Source: Methylobacteriaceae bacterium (GTDB taxonomy: Bacteria > Pseudomonadota > Alphaproteobacteria > Rhizobiales > Beijerinckiaceae). From it: a stretch of 64,000 nt of DNA. The stretch lies in the NCBI GenBank assembly GCA_947444195.1, contig CANEZL010000022.1:1-64000 (forward strand), written 5' to 3'. The notes under the pieces are model-generated. The model worked only from the letters and a program-made list of their open reading frames with translations, was not told where the DNA came from and made no database searches. This document shows positions 33,553 through 41,282 of the stretch, one piece after another. Position numbers and translations under genes: made by a program. The stretch's first letter is position 1. Each line of letters opens with the position of its first letter.

Positions 33553-34302
33553 TCAGGGCACGAAGCCCTCGAACACCATCTGGTCCGCGTGGGCCACCGC
33601 CCGCGCCCGCTGGTCGGGGGTGCGCACCGTCCAGGCCATCACCGGCAGGCCGCCGTAATGGCGGGCGAGATGCGTCGCGGCGTTCGGCAGGTCGTCCACC
33701 CGCCAGGACAGGAAGTCGGGCCGCGTCTCTCCCACATGGAGGAGATGGGCGAGGGAGCGGCGCTCGGATTCGGGCAGGGCGGCGTAGGCCGGATCGTCCT
33801 GGCTCGATTCGGCGACGATGCCGCGGGGGATCCCCTCGGGCGCCCGGCCCCGCAGGGCCGCGACCACGCGCGGGTCGAAGGATTTGAGGGCGAGCGGCCC
33901 GGGGTAGTCCGCCGCCAGGGCGCAGACCCGATCGAGGAGCGCGAGATCCCCGTCGAAGCGCGACTTGATCTCCAGCACCAGGGGCACCCGCCCGGCGATG
34001 GCGGCGAGGAAGGCGGGCAGCGTCGGGATGGTCTCGGCGCTACCCGCCACGGGAAGCCGCGCGAGGACGTCGGCGCCGAGCGCCTGGACCGCCTCGGCTC
34101 GCCCGCACAGGCGGCCGAGGGCGGCGTCGTGGAAGACCACCGCCTCGCCGTCCGCGCTCGCCTGCACGTCGCACTCGATGGCGAAGTTTTTAGCGATCGC
34201 GGCGCGGGCCGCCGCGACCGTGTTCTCAGGGATGCCCGCCGCCCGGTCGTGCAGGCCGCGATGGGCGATCGGGCGCGCGGTGAGCCAGGCGGGGGCGGCC
34301 AC
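33553..34302 (-). CDS. Glycerophosphodiester phosphodiesterase
   Basis: 249 aa from a GTG at 34302. GDPD motifs: PIAHRGLHD (His14, Arg15), PENT (Glu26), IECDVQ (Glu43, Asp45), VVFHD (His58) and LVLEIKSR, giving the metal-dependent TIM-barrel site that releases glycerol-3-phosphate. The start is entangled with repeat copy B: the GTG shares its last base with the repeat's CTAG, and an in-frame GTG further into the repeat (VKKQHAL...) could also start translation. No normal ribosome-binding site is visible. Confidence 0.92.
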   Translation of the reverse strand: MAAPAWLTARPIAHRGLHDRAAGIPENTVAAARAAIAKNFAIECDVQASADGEAVVFHDAALGRLCGRAEAVQALGADVLARLPVAGSAETIPTLPAFLAAIAGRVPLVLEIKSRFDGDLALLDRVCALAADYPGPLALKSFDPRVVAALRGRAPEGIPRGIVAESSQDDPAYAALPESERRSLAHLLHVGETRPDFLSWRVDDLPNAATHLARHYGGLPVMAWTVRTPDQRARAVAHADQMVFEGFVP

Positions 34303-34406
34303 TAGAGCATGCTGCTTTTTCACGGAAACACCAGCATGCTCTATCTCTTTGTGGTCGCACGATGATGTCGGAAAACCGGCTTCCACTTTTCCGCATCGTG
34401 CTCTAG
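34302..34406. repeat. 105-bp RIME-like intergenic repeat, copy B
   Basis: It starts CTAGAGCATGCTGCTTTTTC and ends CGCATCGTGCTCTAG, 105 bp. It exactly bridges two minus-strand genes: its right-hand CTAG provides the TAG stop of the RidA-family gene and its left-hand base is part of the GTG start of the phosphodiesterase gene. It is nearly identical to copies A and C. Confidence 0.88.
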
Positions 34407-34876
34407 CGCACCTCGAACATCGCCTCGACCTCGACGGCCGCGTCGAGGGGAAGCTCGGCGACGCCCACCGTCGAGCGGGCGTGGCGGCCGACATCGCCCA
34501 GCAGCTCCACCATGAGGTCGGAGGCGCCGTTCATGATGCCGGCAAGCCCCGAGAAGGTCGGCACCGCGTTGATGAAACCGCCCAGCCGCACGCATTGCTC
34601 CACCGCCCGGTCGAGGTCCCCCACCGCCGCGTCGAGCTGGGCCAGCACGTTGAGGGCGCAGAGGCGGGCCGCGGCGACGCCTTGCTCCGCGGAGACCGTG
34701 TCGCCGAGCTTGCCCACGTGCTCGGGGGCGAGCTTGCCGTCCGGCCCGAAGCAGATCTGGCCCGAGATGACGACGAGGTTGCCCGTGCGCACGAAGGGCA
34801 CGTAGTTCGCCACCGGGGCCGCGGCCTTGGGCAGGGTCAGGCCCAGGCGCTCCAGACGTTCCTTGAACGAGCTCAT
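34403..34876 (-). CDS. RidA-family (YjgF/UK114-like) protein
   Basis: 157 aa from the ATG at 34876 (GAGAGG upstream; an in-frame GTG at 34888 is possible). KERLERLGLTLPKAAAPVANYVPFVRTG and LVVISGQICFGPDGKLAPEHVGKLG belong to the longer RidA subfamily; GGFINAVPTFSGLAGIMNGA and RHARSTVGVAELPLDAAVEVEAMFEV carry the conserved Arg and Glu. RidA proteins hydrolyse reactive enamines from PLP enzymes; this subgroup's substrate is not known. The stop codon comes from repeat copy B. Confidence 0.93.
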   Translation of the reverse strand: MSSFKERLERLGLTLPKAAAPVANYVPFVRTGNLVVISGQICFGPDGKLAPEHVGKLGDTVSAEQGVAAARLCALNVLAQLDAAVGDLDRAVEQCVRLGGFINAVPTFSGLAGIMNGASDLMVELLGDVGRHARSTVGVAELPLDAAVEVEAMFEVR

Positions 34877-35146
34877 CCGACCTCTCACTCCATCGCTGAT
34901 CCGGCCGCTTCGAGCACGGGGCCGCAGGCCCGCGCAAGGGCTCCGGAGGGGTCCCGCATAACGGGTCGGCCTGTCAAATCATTGACAGGCGAGCCGTGTT
35001 TCATAGTAATCGCGCGCGTGCCGCCCCGGTGACGAGGCGGCACTTTCATTTCCTGCGGGCCCCGATGGTGCCCGCGGCGCGCCCGAGCGCTCTCCGCCGA
35101 CGTGGACGCTGGTTCGGCGCGGGGGAGCGCGGCAAGACAATGGGTT

Positions 35147-35189
35147 GGAACCCTCTGCCCGATCGCGACGCGATCGGGCAGAGGGTTCC
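35147..35189. repeat. Perfect 21-bp inverted repeat with 1-nt loop
   Basis: The left arm (35147-35167, beginning GGAACCCTCTGCCC) and the right arm (35169-35189, ending GGCAGAGGGTTCC) are exactly complementary with a single A between them. It ends 21 nt before the argD start. No T-run follows, so it is not a standard terminator. It may be a mobile intergenic palindrome or an mRNA hairpin near the argD ribosome-binding site. Confidence 0.85.
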
Positions 35190-35210
35190 GCACACACGGA
35201 GATCGGACCT

Positions 35211-36404
35211 GTGACATCCGTCCTGCTGCCGAACTATGTGCGGGCCCCGATCGCGTTCGAGCGCGGCGAGGGGGCGTGGCTCGTGGCCAGCGACGGCACG
35301 CGCTATCTCGATTTCGGCGCGGGCGTCGCGGTGAACGCGCTCGGCCACGCCCATCCCCACCTCGTGGCTGCCCTGACCGAGCAGGCGGCCAAGGTCTGGC
35401 ACGTCTCCAACCTGTTCGAGATCCCCGAGGGCGAGCGCCTCGGCCGGCGGCTCGTGGACGCGACCTTCGCGGACATCGCCTTCTTCTGCAATTCGGGCGC
35501 GGAGGCGAACGAGGCCTGCATCAAGATGGCCCGCAAGTACCACGCGGAGGGCGGCCACCCGGAGCGCTACCGGATCATCACCTTCGAGGGCGCCTTCCAC
35601 GGGCGCACGCTCGCCACCATCGCCGCGGGCGGGCAGCAGAAGTACATCGAGGGCTTCGGCCCGAAGGTCGACGGGTTCGACCAGGTGCCCGCCGGCGACA
35701 TGGCGGCGCTCGAGGCCGCCATCACCCCCGAGACCGCCGCCCTGATGATCGAGCCGATCCAGGGGGAGGGGGGCGTGCGCGTCGTGCCCGCCGCCGAACT
35801 GCGCCACATGCGCGACCTCTGCGACCGGCACGGCCTGCTCCTCATCATGGACGAGGTGCAGACGGGCGTCGGGCGCACGGGAAGGCTGTTCGCGCACGAG
35901 TGGTCGGGCGTCACCCCGGACATCATGAGCGCGGCCAAGGGCATCGGCGGCGGCTTTCCGCTGGGCGTCTGCCTCGCCACGAAGGCGGCGGCGCGGGGCA
36001 TGGTGCCGGGCTCGCACGGCACCACCTTCGGCGGCAATCCGCTGGCCATGGCGGTGGGCAACGCGGTGCTCGACGTGGTGCTGGCGCCGGACTTCCTCGA
36101 CCACGTCGCCCGCGTCGGCCTCGTGCTGAAGCAGAAGCTCGCCGCCCTGCGCGACCGGCATCCGGGCGTGATCGAGGAGATCCGCGGCGAGGGCCTGATG
36201 ATCGGGCTCAAGCTCGGCGTGCCCAACACCGACTTCGCCGCCGCGGCGCGCGCCGGGCACCTCCTGGTGATCCCGGCCGGCGACAACGTGGTGCGCCTGC
36301 TGCCGCCCCTGATCATCACGGAGGACGAGGCGGCCCAGGCGGTGGAGCGCCTGGAGCGGGCAGCCGCCGGCCTCGGCGGCGCCCTGCGCGGGGCGGCCGA
36401 GTAG
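35211..36404 (+). CDS. argD: Acetylornithine/succinyldiaminopimelate aminotransferase
   Basis: 397 aa from a GTG at 35211 ([16 protein letters not shown]). Class III PLP aminotransferase: [55 protein letters not shown] and the PLP-lysine region [20 protein letters not shown], then [19 protein letters not shown]. It makes N-acetylornithine in arginine synthesis and may also serve in lysine synthesis. argF follows at 36520 and hslO after it, a conserved order in Rhizobiales. Confidence 0.97.
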   Translation: MTSVLLPNYVRAPIAFERGEGAWLVASDGTRYLDFGAGVAVNALGHAHPHLVAALTEQAAKVWHVSNLFEIPEGERLGRRLVDATFADIAFFCNSGAEANEACIKMARKYHAEGGHPERYRIITFEGAFHGRTLATIAAGGQQKYIEGFGPKVDGFDQVPAGDMAALEAAITPETAALMIEPIQGEGGVRVVPAAELRHMRDLCDRHGLLLIMDEVQTGVGRTGRLFAHEWSGVTPDIMSAAKGIGGGFPLGVCLATKAAARGMVPGSHGTTFGGNPLAMAVGNAVLDVVLAPDFLDHVARVGLVLKQKLAALRDRHPGVIEEIRGEGLMIGLKLGVPNTDFAAAARAGHLLVIPAGDNVVRLLPPLIITEDEAAQAVERLERAAAGLGGALRGAAE

Positions 36405-36519
36405 CGCCGGCCCCGCCCGGGCGGCACGATCCCCGCATGAGGGCCGGCATCATGCCGGCCGCGCCGGCCCCGGCTCCCCGCCAGGCCCGGCGGGACACGA
36501 TGAGAAACGACGTGTTGAG

Positions 36520-37506
36520 ATGACTGCCCAGATCAACGGCCGGAGCGACGGCCAGAGCCTTTCCCCGGCGGCCCAGCCCTCCGGTCCGCGCCACTTCCTC
36601 GACCTCAAGGACGTCTCCGCGACGGAGTTGCGCGCCATGCTGGACGCCAGCGCCGCGATGAAGGCGCGCCGCCGCAAGGGCGTGCCGCCCGCCGAGCGCC
36701 CGCTCGCCGGCAAGTATCTCGGCATGGTGTTCGACCGGCCCTCGACGCGCACCCGCGTCTCCTTCGACGTGGCCATGCGCGACCTCGGCGGCGAGACCCT
36801 GATGCTCACGGGCAGCGAGATGCAGCTCGGCCGCGGCGAGACCATCGGCGACACCGCGCAGGTGCTCTCGCGCTTCGTCGACGCGATCATGATCCGCATC
36901 CTCGACCACGGGCTGATGCTGGAACTGGCCGAGAACGCCACCGTGCCGGTGATCAACGCGCTCACCAAGGTCTCGCATCCCTGCCAGATCATGGCCGATC
37001 TGCTCACCTTCGAGGAGCATCGCGGGCCGATCCGGGGCCGCACCGTGGCGTGGTCGGGGGACGGCAACAACGTGCTGGCGAGTTGGGTCCACGCCGCAGC
37101 CCGCTTCGACTTCACCCTGAACGTCGCCGCCCCGCCCGAACTCGCGCCGCCCGCCGCGGTGATGGCCTGGGCGAAGGCCGAGGGCGCGCGGGTCAACCTC
37201 ACCACCGACGCCTTCGAGGCCGTGGACGGGGCGGACGCCGTGGTGACCGATTGCTGGGTCTCCATGGGCGACGAGGACGGCGAGCACCGCCACAACCTGC
37301 TCAACCCCTATCAGGTGAACGCCAAGCTGATGGCGGCGGCGGCCAGGGACGCGATCTTCATGCATTGCCTGCCCGCCCACCGCGGCGAGGAGGTCACCGC
37401 CGAGGTGATGGACGGGCCGCAATCGGTGGTGTTCGACGAGGCCGAGAACCGCCTGCACGCCCAGAAGGGGGTGCTCGCCTGGTGCCTGGGCGCCGACGGG
37501 CTCTGA
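36520..37506 (+). CDS. argF: Ornithine carbamoyltransferase
   Basis: 328 aa. Carbamoyl-phosphate-binding [31 protein letters not shown], the [11 protein letters not shown] signature and the C-terminal ornithine loop [17 protein letters not shown] are present. It converts ornithine and carbamoyl phosphate to citrulline. The ATG at 36520 leaves a ~20-residue polar extension before [17 protein letters not shown]. It follows argD by 115 bp and is likely co-transcribed. Confidence 0.98.
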   Translation: MTAQINGRSDGQSLSPAAQPSGPRHFLDLKDVSATELRAMLDASAAMKARRRKGVPPAERPLAGKYLGMVFDRPSTRTRVSFDVAMRDLGGETLMLTGSEMQLGRGETIGDTAQVLSRFVDAIMIRILDHGLMLELAENATVPVINALTKVSHPCQIMADLLTFEEHRGPIRGRTVAWSGDGNNVLASWVHAAARFDFTLNVAAPPELAPPAAVMAWAKAEGARVNLTTDAFEAVDGADAVVTDCWVSMGDEDGEHRHNLLNPYQVNAKLMAAAARDAIFMHCLPAHRGEEVTAEVMDGPQSVVFDEAENRLHAQKGVLAWCLGADGL

Positions 37507-37705
37507 GCGCGCGGACCAGGGTCGCGAAACCCGGCGCGCCGCACCATATGGAGCGGGCGGGCCCCGGCGCCGTGCCCGGTCGCGCGCGACGCGGGCCCGG
37601 CCCGGGAGCGCCCCGTTCCAGATCCCTCCGGCACCGCGACGCGCAGACCCGACGGCCCCGATGGGCGGACCGGCCGCGCGGGGCCGACGCAGCCGCGGAG
37701 CAGAC

Positions 37706-38731
37706 ATGACCTCCGGACACGAGACCATCCAGGCCGCCCCCGAGGACGGGCATGCGGGCGACGACGTGGTGCTGCCCTTCGCGGTGGAGGCCCTCGACGT
37801 GCGCGGGCGCGCCGTGCGCCTCGGCCCCGCCATCGACACCATCCTGCGCCGCCACGGCTATCCCGATCCGGTGGCGCGGCTGCTCGGCGAGGCGGCGGCC
37901 CTCACCGTGCTCCTCGGCTCCTCCCTGAAGTTCGAGGGGCGGTTCCAGCTCCAGACCAAGACCGACGGCCCGGTGGCCATGGTGGTGGTCGATTTCGAGG
38001 CGCCCGACCGCCTGCGCGCCACCGCCCGGTTCGACGCGGAGCGGGTGGCGGCGCTGGGCGCCGGCCCGCTCGGGGCGGGCGACCTCGTCGGCCACGGGCA
38101 TCTCGCCATGACCATCGACCAGGGCACGGCGGCGAGCCGCTACCAGGGCGTGGTCGCCCTCGAAGGCCAGGATCTGGAGGAGGCGGCGCGCCAGTATTTC
38201 CGCCAGTCTGAGCAGATCCCCACCGAGGTCCGCCTCGCGGTGGCCGAGGCGGTCGCAGGTGGTGGCAAAGGCGGCGGCACCTGGCGGGCGGGGGGCCTGC
38301 TCGTCCAGTTCCTGCCCCAGTCCATCGACCGGGCGCGGCTCGCCGACCTGCCGCCGGGCGACGTGCCCGAGGGCCACGTGCATCTCGGCGCGGACGCCCC
38401 GGAGGACGACGCCTGGAGCGAGGCGCGCGCCCTGGTCGGCACCATCGAGGACCACGAACTCGTCGATCCGAACGTGTCGAGCGAGCGGCTGCTCTACCGC
38501 CTGTTCCACGAGCGCGGCGTGCGGGTGTTCGAGCGCCAGGCGGTGCGCGAGACCTGCCGCTGCTCCCCGGAGCGGGTGATGGGCATGATCGCCTCGTTCT
38601 CGCCGCAGGAGCGCCGGGACATGGTGGCCGAGGACGGGCGCATCGCCATCACCTGCGAGTTCTGCTCGCGCCGCTACGATCTCGACCCCGCCGAGGTCGA
38701 GCGCGAGATCGAGGCGCGGCCGGCCCAGTGA
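37706..38731 (+). CDS. hslO: Redox-activated chaperone Hsp33
   Basis: 341 aa from the ATG at 37706 (GGAG 5 nt upstream). The N-terminal substrate-binding domain has LGEAAALTVLLGSSLKFEGRF and QTKTDGPVAMVVVDFEAPD. The C-terminal redox switch has the zinc cysteines CRC (in ETCRCSPERV) and CEFC (in ITCEFCSRRYDL). Under oxidation it loses zinc, unfolds its linker and holds unfolding proteins. A Gly-rich insert (AGGGKGGGTW) lies near residue 195. It is downstream of argF. Confidence 0.97.
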   Translation: MTSGHETIQAAPEDGHAGDDVVLPFAVEALDVRGRAVRLGPAIDTILRRHGYPDPVARLLGEAAALTVLLGSSLKFEGRFQLQTKTDGPVAMVVVDFEAPDRLRATARFDAERVAALGAGPLGAGDLVGHGHLAMTIDQGTAASRYQGVVALEGQDLEEAARQYFRQSEQIPTEVRLAVAEAVAGGGKGGGTWRAGGLLVQFLPQSIDRARLADLPPGDVPEGHVHLGADAPEDDAWSEARALVGTIEDHELVDPNVSSERLLYRLFHERGVRVFERQAVRETCRCSPERVMGMIASFSPQERRDMVAEDGRIAITCEFCSRRYDLDPAEVEREIEARPAQ

Positions 38732-38862
38732 CGCCGGCGCCATTGCCAAGCTCCGCCTGAATCGGACCTGAATAGAAGCTTGGCCGGACGGTGCTTTTTC
38801 TTGTGAACCCTTTCGGGACGCGCGGCGTTACGGGCCGCGACAAGTCTTCCGGAGGAAACACG

Positions 38863-40065
38863 ATGAACAAGATTGCGGTGGGCCTCGCGGCCCTGCTGTT
38901 CAGCACCTCGGTCTACGCGCAGGGCGCGGCCACCGGAGGACCCGAGCGCGGCGGGGCCGCCCGGTCGGGCGCCGAATCCGGCATGAAGGCCGGCGGCGAG
39001 GGCCGCGGCGGCATGGGCGCCGATTCGGCCAAGGCCTCCCCCAGGGGCGGCGCCGAGGCCAAGGGCGGCATGGAAGCCAAGGGTGGCATGGAGGCCAAGG
39101 GTGGCGCCGAGGCCAAGGGCGGTCCGGACGGGCAGGCCGCCCGCGGCGACCGCAGCGCCGAGCGCGGCGGGATGGACCGGGATGCGGGCTCCTCCAAGGG
39201 CGCGATGGCCGAGCGCGACCGCGACGGCGCGCGCAACGGGCGCGACAGCGACCGCTCCGGCGACCGGGCCGAGCGCGGCCGGGATCGCGACATGCGCGAC
39301 GGCCGCCGCGGCGACCGCGCCGACATCCGCGACCGGAGCGAGCGGCACAGCCGGACCGATTTCCGCGGCCGAACCGACGTGGTCGGCGGCAACTTCCGCC
39401 GCGAGGGCCGCTTCGTCTTCATCGGCGGCCGGCGCGTGGTCTACGGCTCCCCCGAGTACCGCCGCCTCGTCGTCACCGAGACCCGCCGCGCGCCCCGCGA
39501 GCGCTACGTGGTGATCCGCGGCCAGCGCGTCCTCTACGGCTCGCCGCAGTACCGCCGCCTCGTCAGCGTCGGCGAGGAGCGCCGCTACGTGACCATCCGC
39601 GGCCAGCGCGTGCTCTACGGCTCCCCCGAGTACCGCCGTCTCACGGTCAGCACCGGCGGCACCGTCAACGCCAATTTCAGCGAGCGTAGCCGCACGGATG
39701 TCCGCAGCCGCCGGGACGGCGACGGCCGCTCCGAGATGCGCGACCGCCGCGAGGACCGGGCGGGCCGCGACGACCGGGCGGGCCGCGAGGACCGCGCCGG
39801 GCGCAAGGACCAGGGCTTCCGCCAGGATGCCGAGCGCGGCAAGGGCGGCATGCGCGACCAGGACGGCGCGCGCAACGCCGACATGCGCGGCAAGGGCTCC
39901 GAGCGCGGCGGCCAGGACAACATGCGCAACACCTCAGACCGAGGCATGGAGCGCGGCGGCATGAAGTCCGGCGGCGAGCAGGGCGGCATGAGCGCGGGCG
40001 GCCGCCAGGGCGGCACCCCGGGCAATGCCGGCCGCGAGGGCGGCACCACCGGCGGCCGCAACTGA
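38863..40065 (+). CDS. Secreted low-complexity Arg/Gly/Asp-rich protein with YGSPEYRRL repeats
   Basis: 400 aa from the ATG at 38863 with GGAGGA upstream; signal peptide MNKIAVGLAALLFSTSVYAQ. Residues ~20-165 are Gly/Met/Lys-rich (EAKGGMEAKGGMEAKGG) then RDRD-rich. Residues ~170-270 hold three copies of a ~28-residue unit, RYVVIRGQRVLYGSPQYRRL and variants. The tail (~285-400) is again Arg/Asp/Gly-rich. The middle repeat is the only folded-looking part. I do not recognise a family. An exported, possibly wall- or polyanion-binding protein is an inference from composition. Confidence 0.85.
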   Translation: MNKIAVGLAALLFSTSVYAQGAATGGPERGGAARSGAESGMKAGGEGRGGMGADSAKASPRGGAEAKGGMEAKGGMEAKGGAEAKGGPDGQAARGDRSAERGGMDRDAGSSKGAMAERDRDGARNGRDSDRSGDRAERGRDRDMRDGRRGDRADIRDRSERHSRTDFRGRTDVVGGNFRREGRFVFIGGRRVVYGSPEYRRLVVTETRRAPRERYVVIRGQRVLYGSPQYRRLVSVGEERRYVTIRGQRVLYGSPEYRRLTVSTGGTVNANFSERSRTDVRSRRDGDGRSEMRDRREDRAGRDDRAGREDRAGRKDQGFRQDAERGKGGMRDQDGARNADMRGKGSERGGQDNMRNTSDRGMERGGMKSGGEQGGMSAGGRQGGTPGNAGREGGTTGGRN

Positions 40066-40083
40066 GCCGAGGCGGCTCGGAGG

Positions 40084-40107
40084 CGGGGAGGCATCGGCGC
40101 CTCCCCG
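40084..40107 (+). terminator. Probable transcription terminator after the repeat protein gene
   Basis: CGGGGAGG-CATCGGCG-CCTCCCCG forms an 8-bp GC stem with an 8-nt loop 18 nt after the stop, followed by TCCGTTCCTC rather than a clean T-run. A second, longer hairpin follows at 40134. Confidence 0.5.
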
Positions 40108-40133
40108 TCCGTTCCTCGGCCCGAGCCCCCCCG

Positions 40134-40173
40134 GAGCCCTCTCCCGTGATCCAAGGATCACGGGAGAGGGCTC
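40134..40173. repeat. Perfect 19-bp inverted repeat with 2-nt loop
   Basis: GAGCCCTCTCCCGTGATCC, AA, GGATCACGGGAGAGGGCTC. The arms match exactly. It resembles the hairpin at 35147 (both begin with a CCCTCT core and have tiny loops), so both may belong to one family of intergenic palindromes. No T-run follows. Confidence 0.85.
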
Positions 40174-40196
40174 TCGCTCGTCGGGATCATGCGAGG

Positions 40197-40357
40197 CTAT
40201 CGTTCCGGCATCGTGCTTTCCCGAGAAACCGGATTCCACTTTCTCGCATCGTGCTCTGGCGCATCGTGCTGGAAATCAGATCCAGGACGATGCGCCAGGC
40301 TCTTGATCTTGCATCGTCTTTTTCCGAAAGCCGGCAACCACCGTTCGGGACGATGCT
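40197..40357. repeat. Degenerate RIME-like mosaic next to copy C
   Basis: CGAGAAACCGGATTCCACTT and TCGCATCGTGCTCTGG (~40220-40260) repeat the right half of the 105-bp element. Then GGCGCATCGTGCTGG pairs with CCAGGACGATGCGCC (~40257-40306) at 14 of 15 positions, and TTTTTCCGAAAGCCGG...GATGCTCTAG leads directly into copy C. This 393-bp gap between the repeat protein gene and the racemase gene has no coding signal. Confidence 0.6.
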
Positions 40358-40462
40358 CTAGAGCGTGCTGCTTTTTCACGGAAACATCAGCACGCTCTAT
40401 CTTGTTGTGATCGCACGATGATCCCGAAAAACCGGCTTCCACTTTTTCGCATCGTGCTCTAG
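40358..40462. repeat. 105-bp RIME-like intergenic repeat, copy C
   Basis: It starts CTAGAGCGTGCTGCTTTTTC and ends CGCATCGTGCTCTAG, 105 bp. Its right-hand CTAG supplies the TAG stop codon of the racemase-family gene (40459-40461), as in copy B with RidA. Confidence 0.88.
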
Positions 40463-41229
40463 CGGCCGGCCTCGTCCGGCTCCTCGCCCTCCCGGTGCTC
40501 GATCCAGGCGGCAAGCGCCGGGGGCAGGCCGGTGGCGGATTTCGGGCCGGGGCGGGCGAAGCGGCCCGCTTCCGGAGCGCGCACGCCCATCCGCACCAGC
40601 GCCTGGGCCTGGCCCAGGGCCGCGGCGAGCGGGTCGATCAGCGGCACCGGCACCGCCGCGCGGATCCGGGCGGCGAGCCCCGTGAGGGGGGCGCCCGCCA
40701 GGATCACCGTGTCGGCCCCGTTCGCGGCCGCGCGGACGGCGAGCGAGACGATCTCGGCCTCCAACTCGTGCTGCACCTCGCTCACCGAGCGGAACGCGCC
40801 CTCGGCCGCCTGGATGCCGCCGCAGCGGTCCTGGAGGCGGGCCTGATGCACCGCGTCCTCGTACCAGGGCACGAGCTTGCGCGAGAAGGTGACGATGGAA
40901 AAGCGCTGGCCCAGCATGCAGGCGGTGAGCATGGCGGCCTCGGCCATGCCGACCACGTGCAGGTCGAACAGCTCGCGCGCGGCCACGAGACCCGGATCGC
41001 CGAAGGCCGCGATCACCGCGGCGTCGTGGCCGGCCTGATGCTCGGCGAGCGTCTCCAGCACGGCGGCGCCCGCGAGCTGCGCCTCGGCCCGGCTCGCGAT
41101 GTAGGGCAGGCCGCGGGCCGCGGTGAGCGCGGTGAGGCGCGTGTCGGGCGCCAGGACCGCGGCGGCGGCCTGCGCCATGCGCGCGGTCATCGCCTCCGAG
41201 GTGTTGGGGTTGAGGAGCAGGATCTTCAC
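40459..41229 (-). CDS. Asp/Glu/hydantoin racemase-family protein lacking the usual catalytic cysteines
   Basis: 256 aa. KILLLNPNTSEAMTARM is the standard start of hydantoin/allantoin racemases. The two catalytic cysteines are normally in a CFGDPG-type motif and in a GCAGM-type motif. Here the sites read VIAAFGDPGL (Ala) and VILAGAPLTGL (Gly), so both thiols are missing. VGMAEAAMLTACMLGQRFSIV is otherwise well conserved. It may have a different chemistry or bind ligand only. It is the last gene of the ABC-transporter/amidohydrolase cluster, 53 bp from the amidohydrolase gene. Confidence 0.88.
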   Translation of the reverse strand: MKILLLNPNTSEAMTARMAQAAAAVLAPDTRLTALTAARGLPYIASRAEAQLAGAAVLETLAEHQAGHDAAVIAAFGDPGLVAARELFDLHVVGMAEAAMLTACMLGQRFSIVTFSRKLVPWYEDAVHQARLQDRCGGIQAAEGAFRSVSEVQHELEAEIVSLAVRAAANGADTVILAGAPLTGLAARIRAAVPVPLIDPLAAALGQAQALVRMGVRAPEAGRFARPGPKSATGLPPALAAWIEHREGEEPDEAGR

Positions 41230-41282
41230 GAAAGACGCTCAGCCTTGTCCGACGTCTCGCCTCGTCCGAGACCCATACCTAT

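Noticed and set aside
34996..35214. Short plus-strand frame covering the argD upstream palindrome
   Set aside because: Its second half is just the palindrome read through. There is no support for a leader peptide with arginine codons at a stop, and no conservation is visible.
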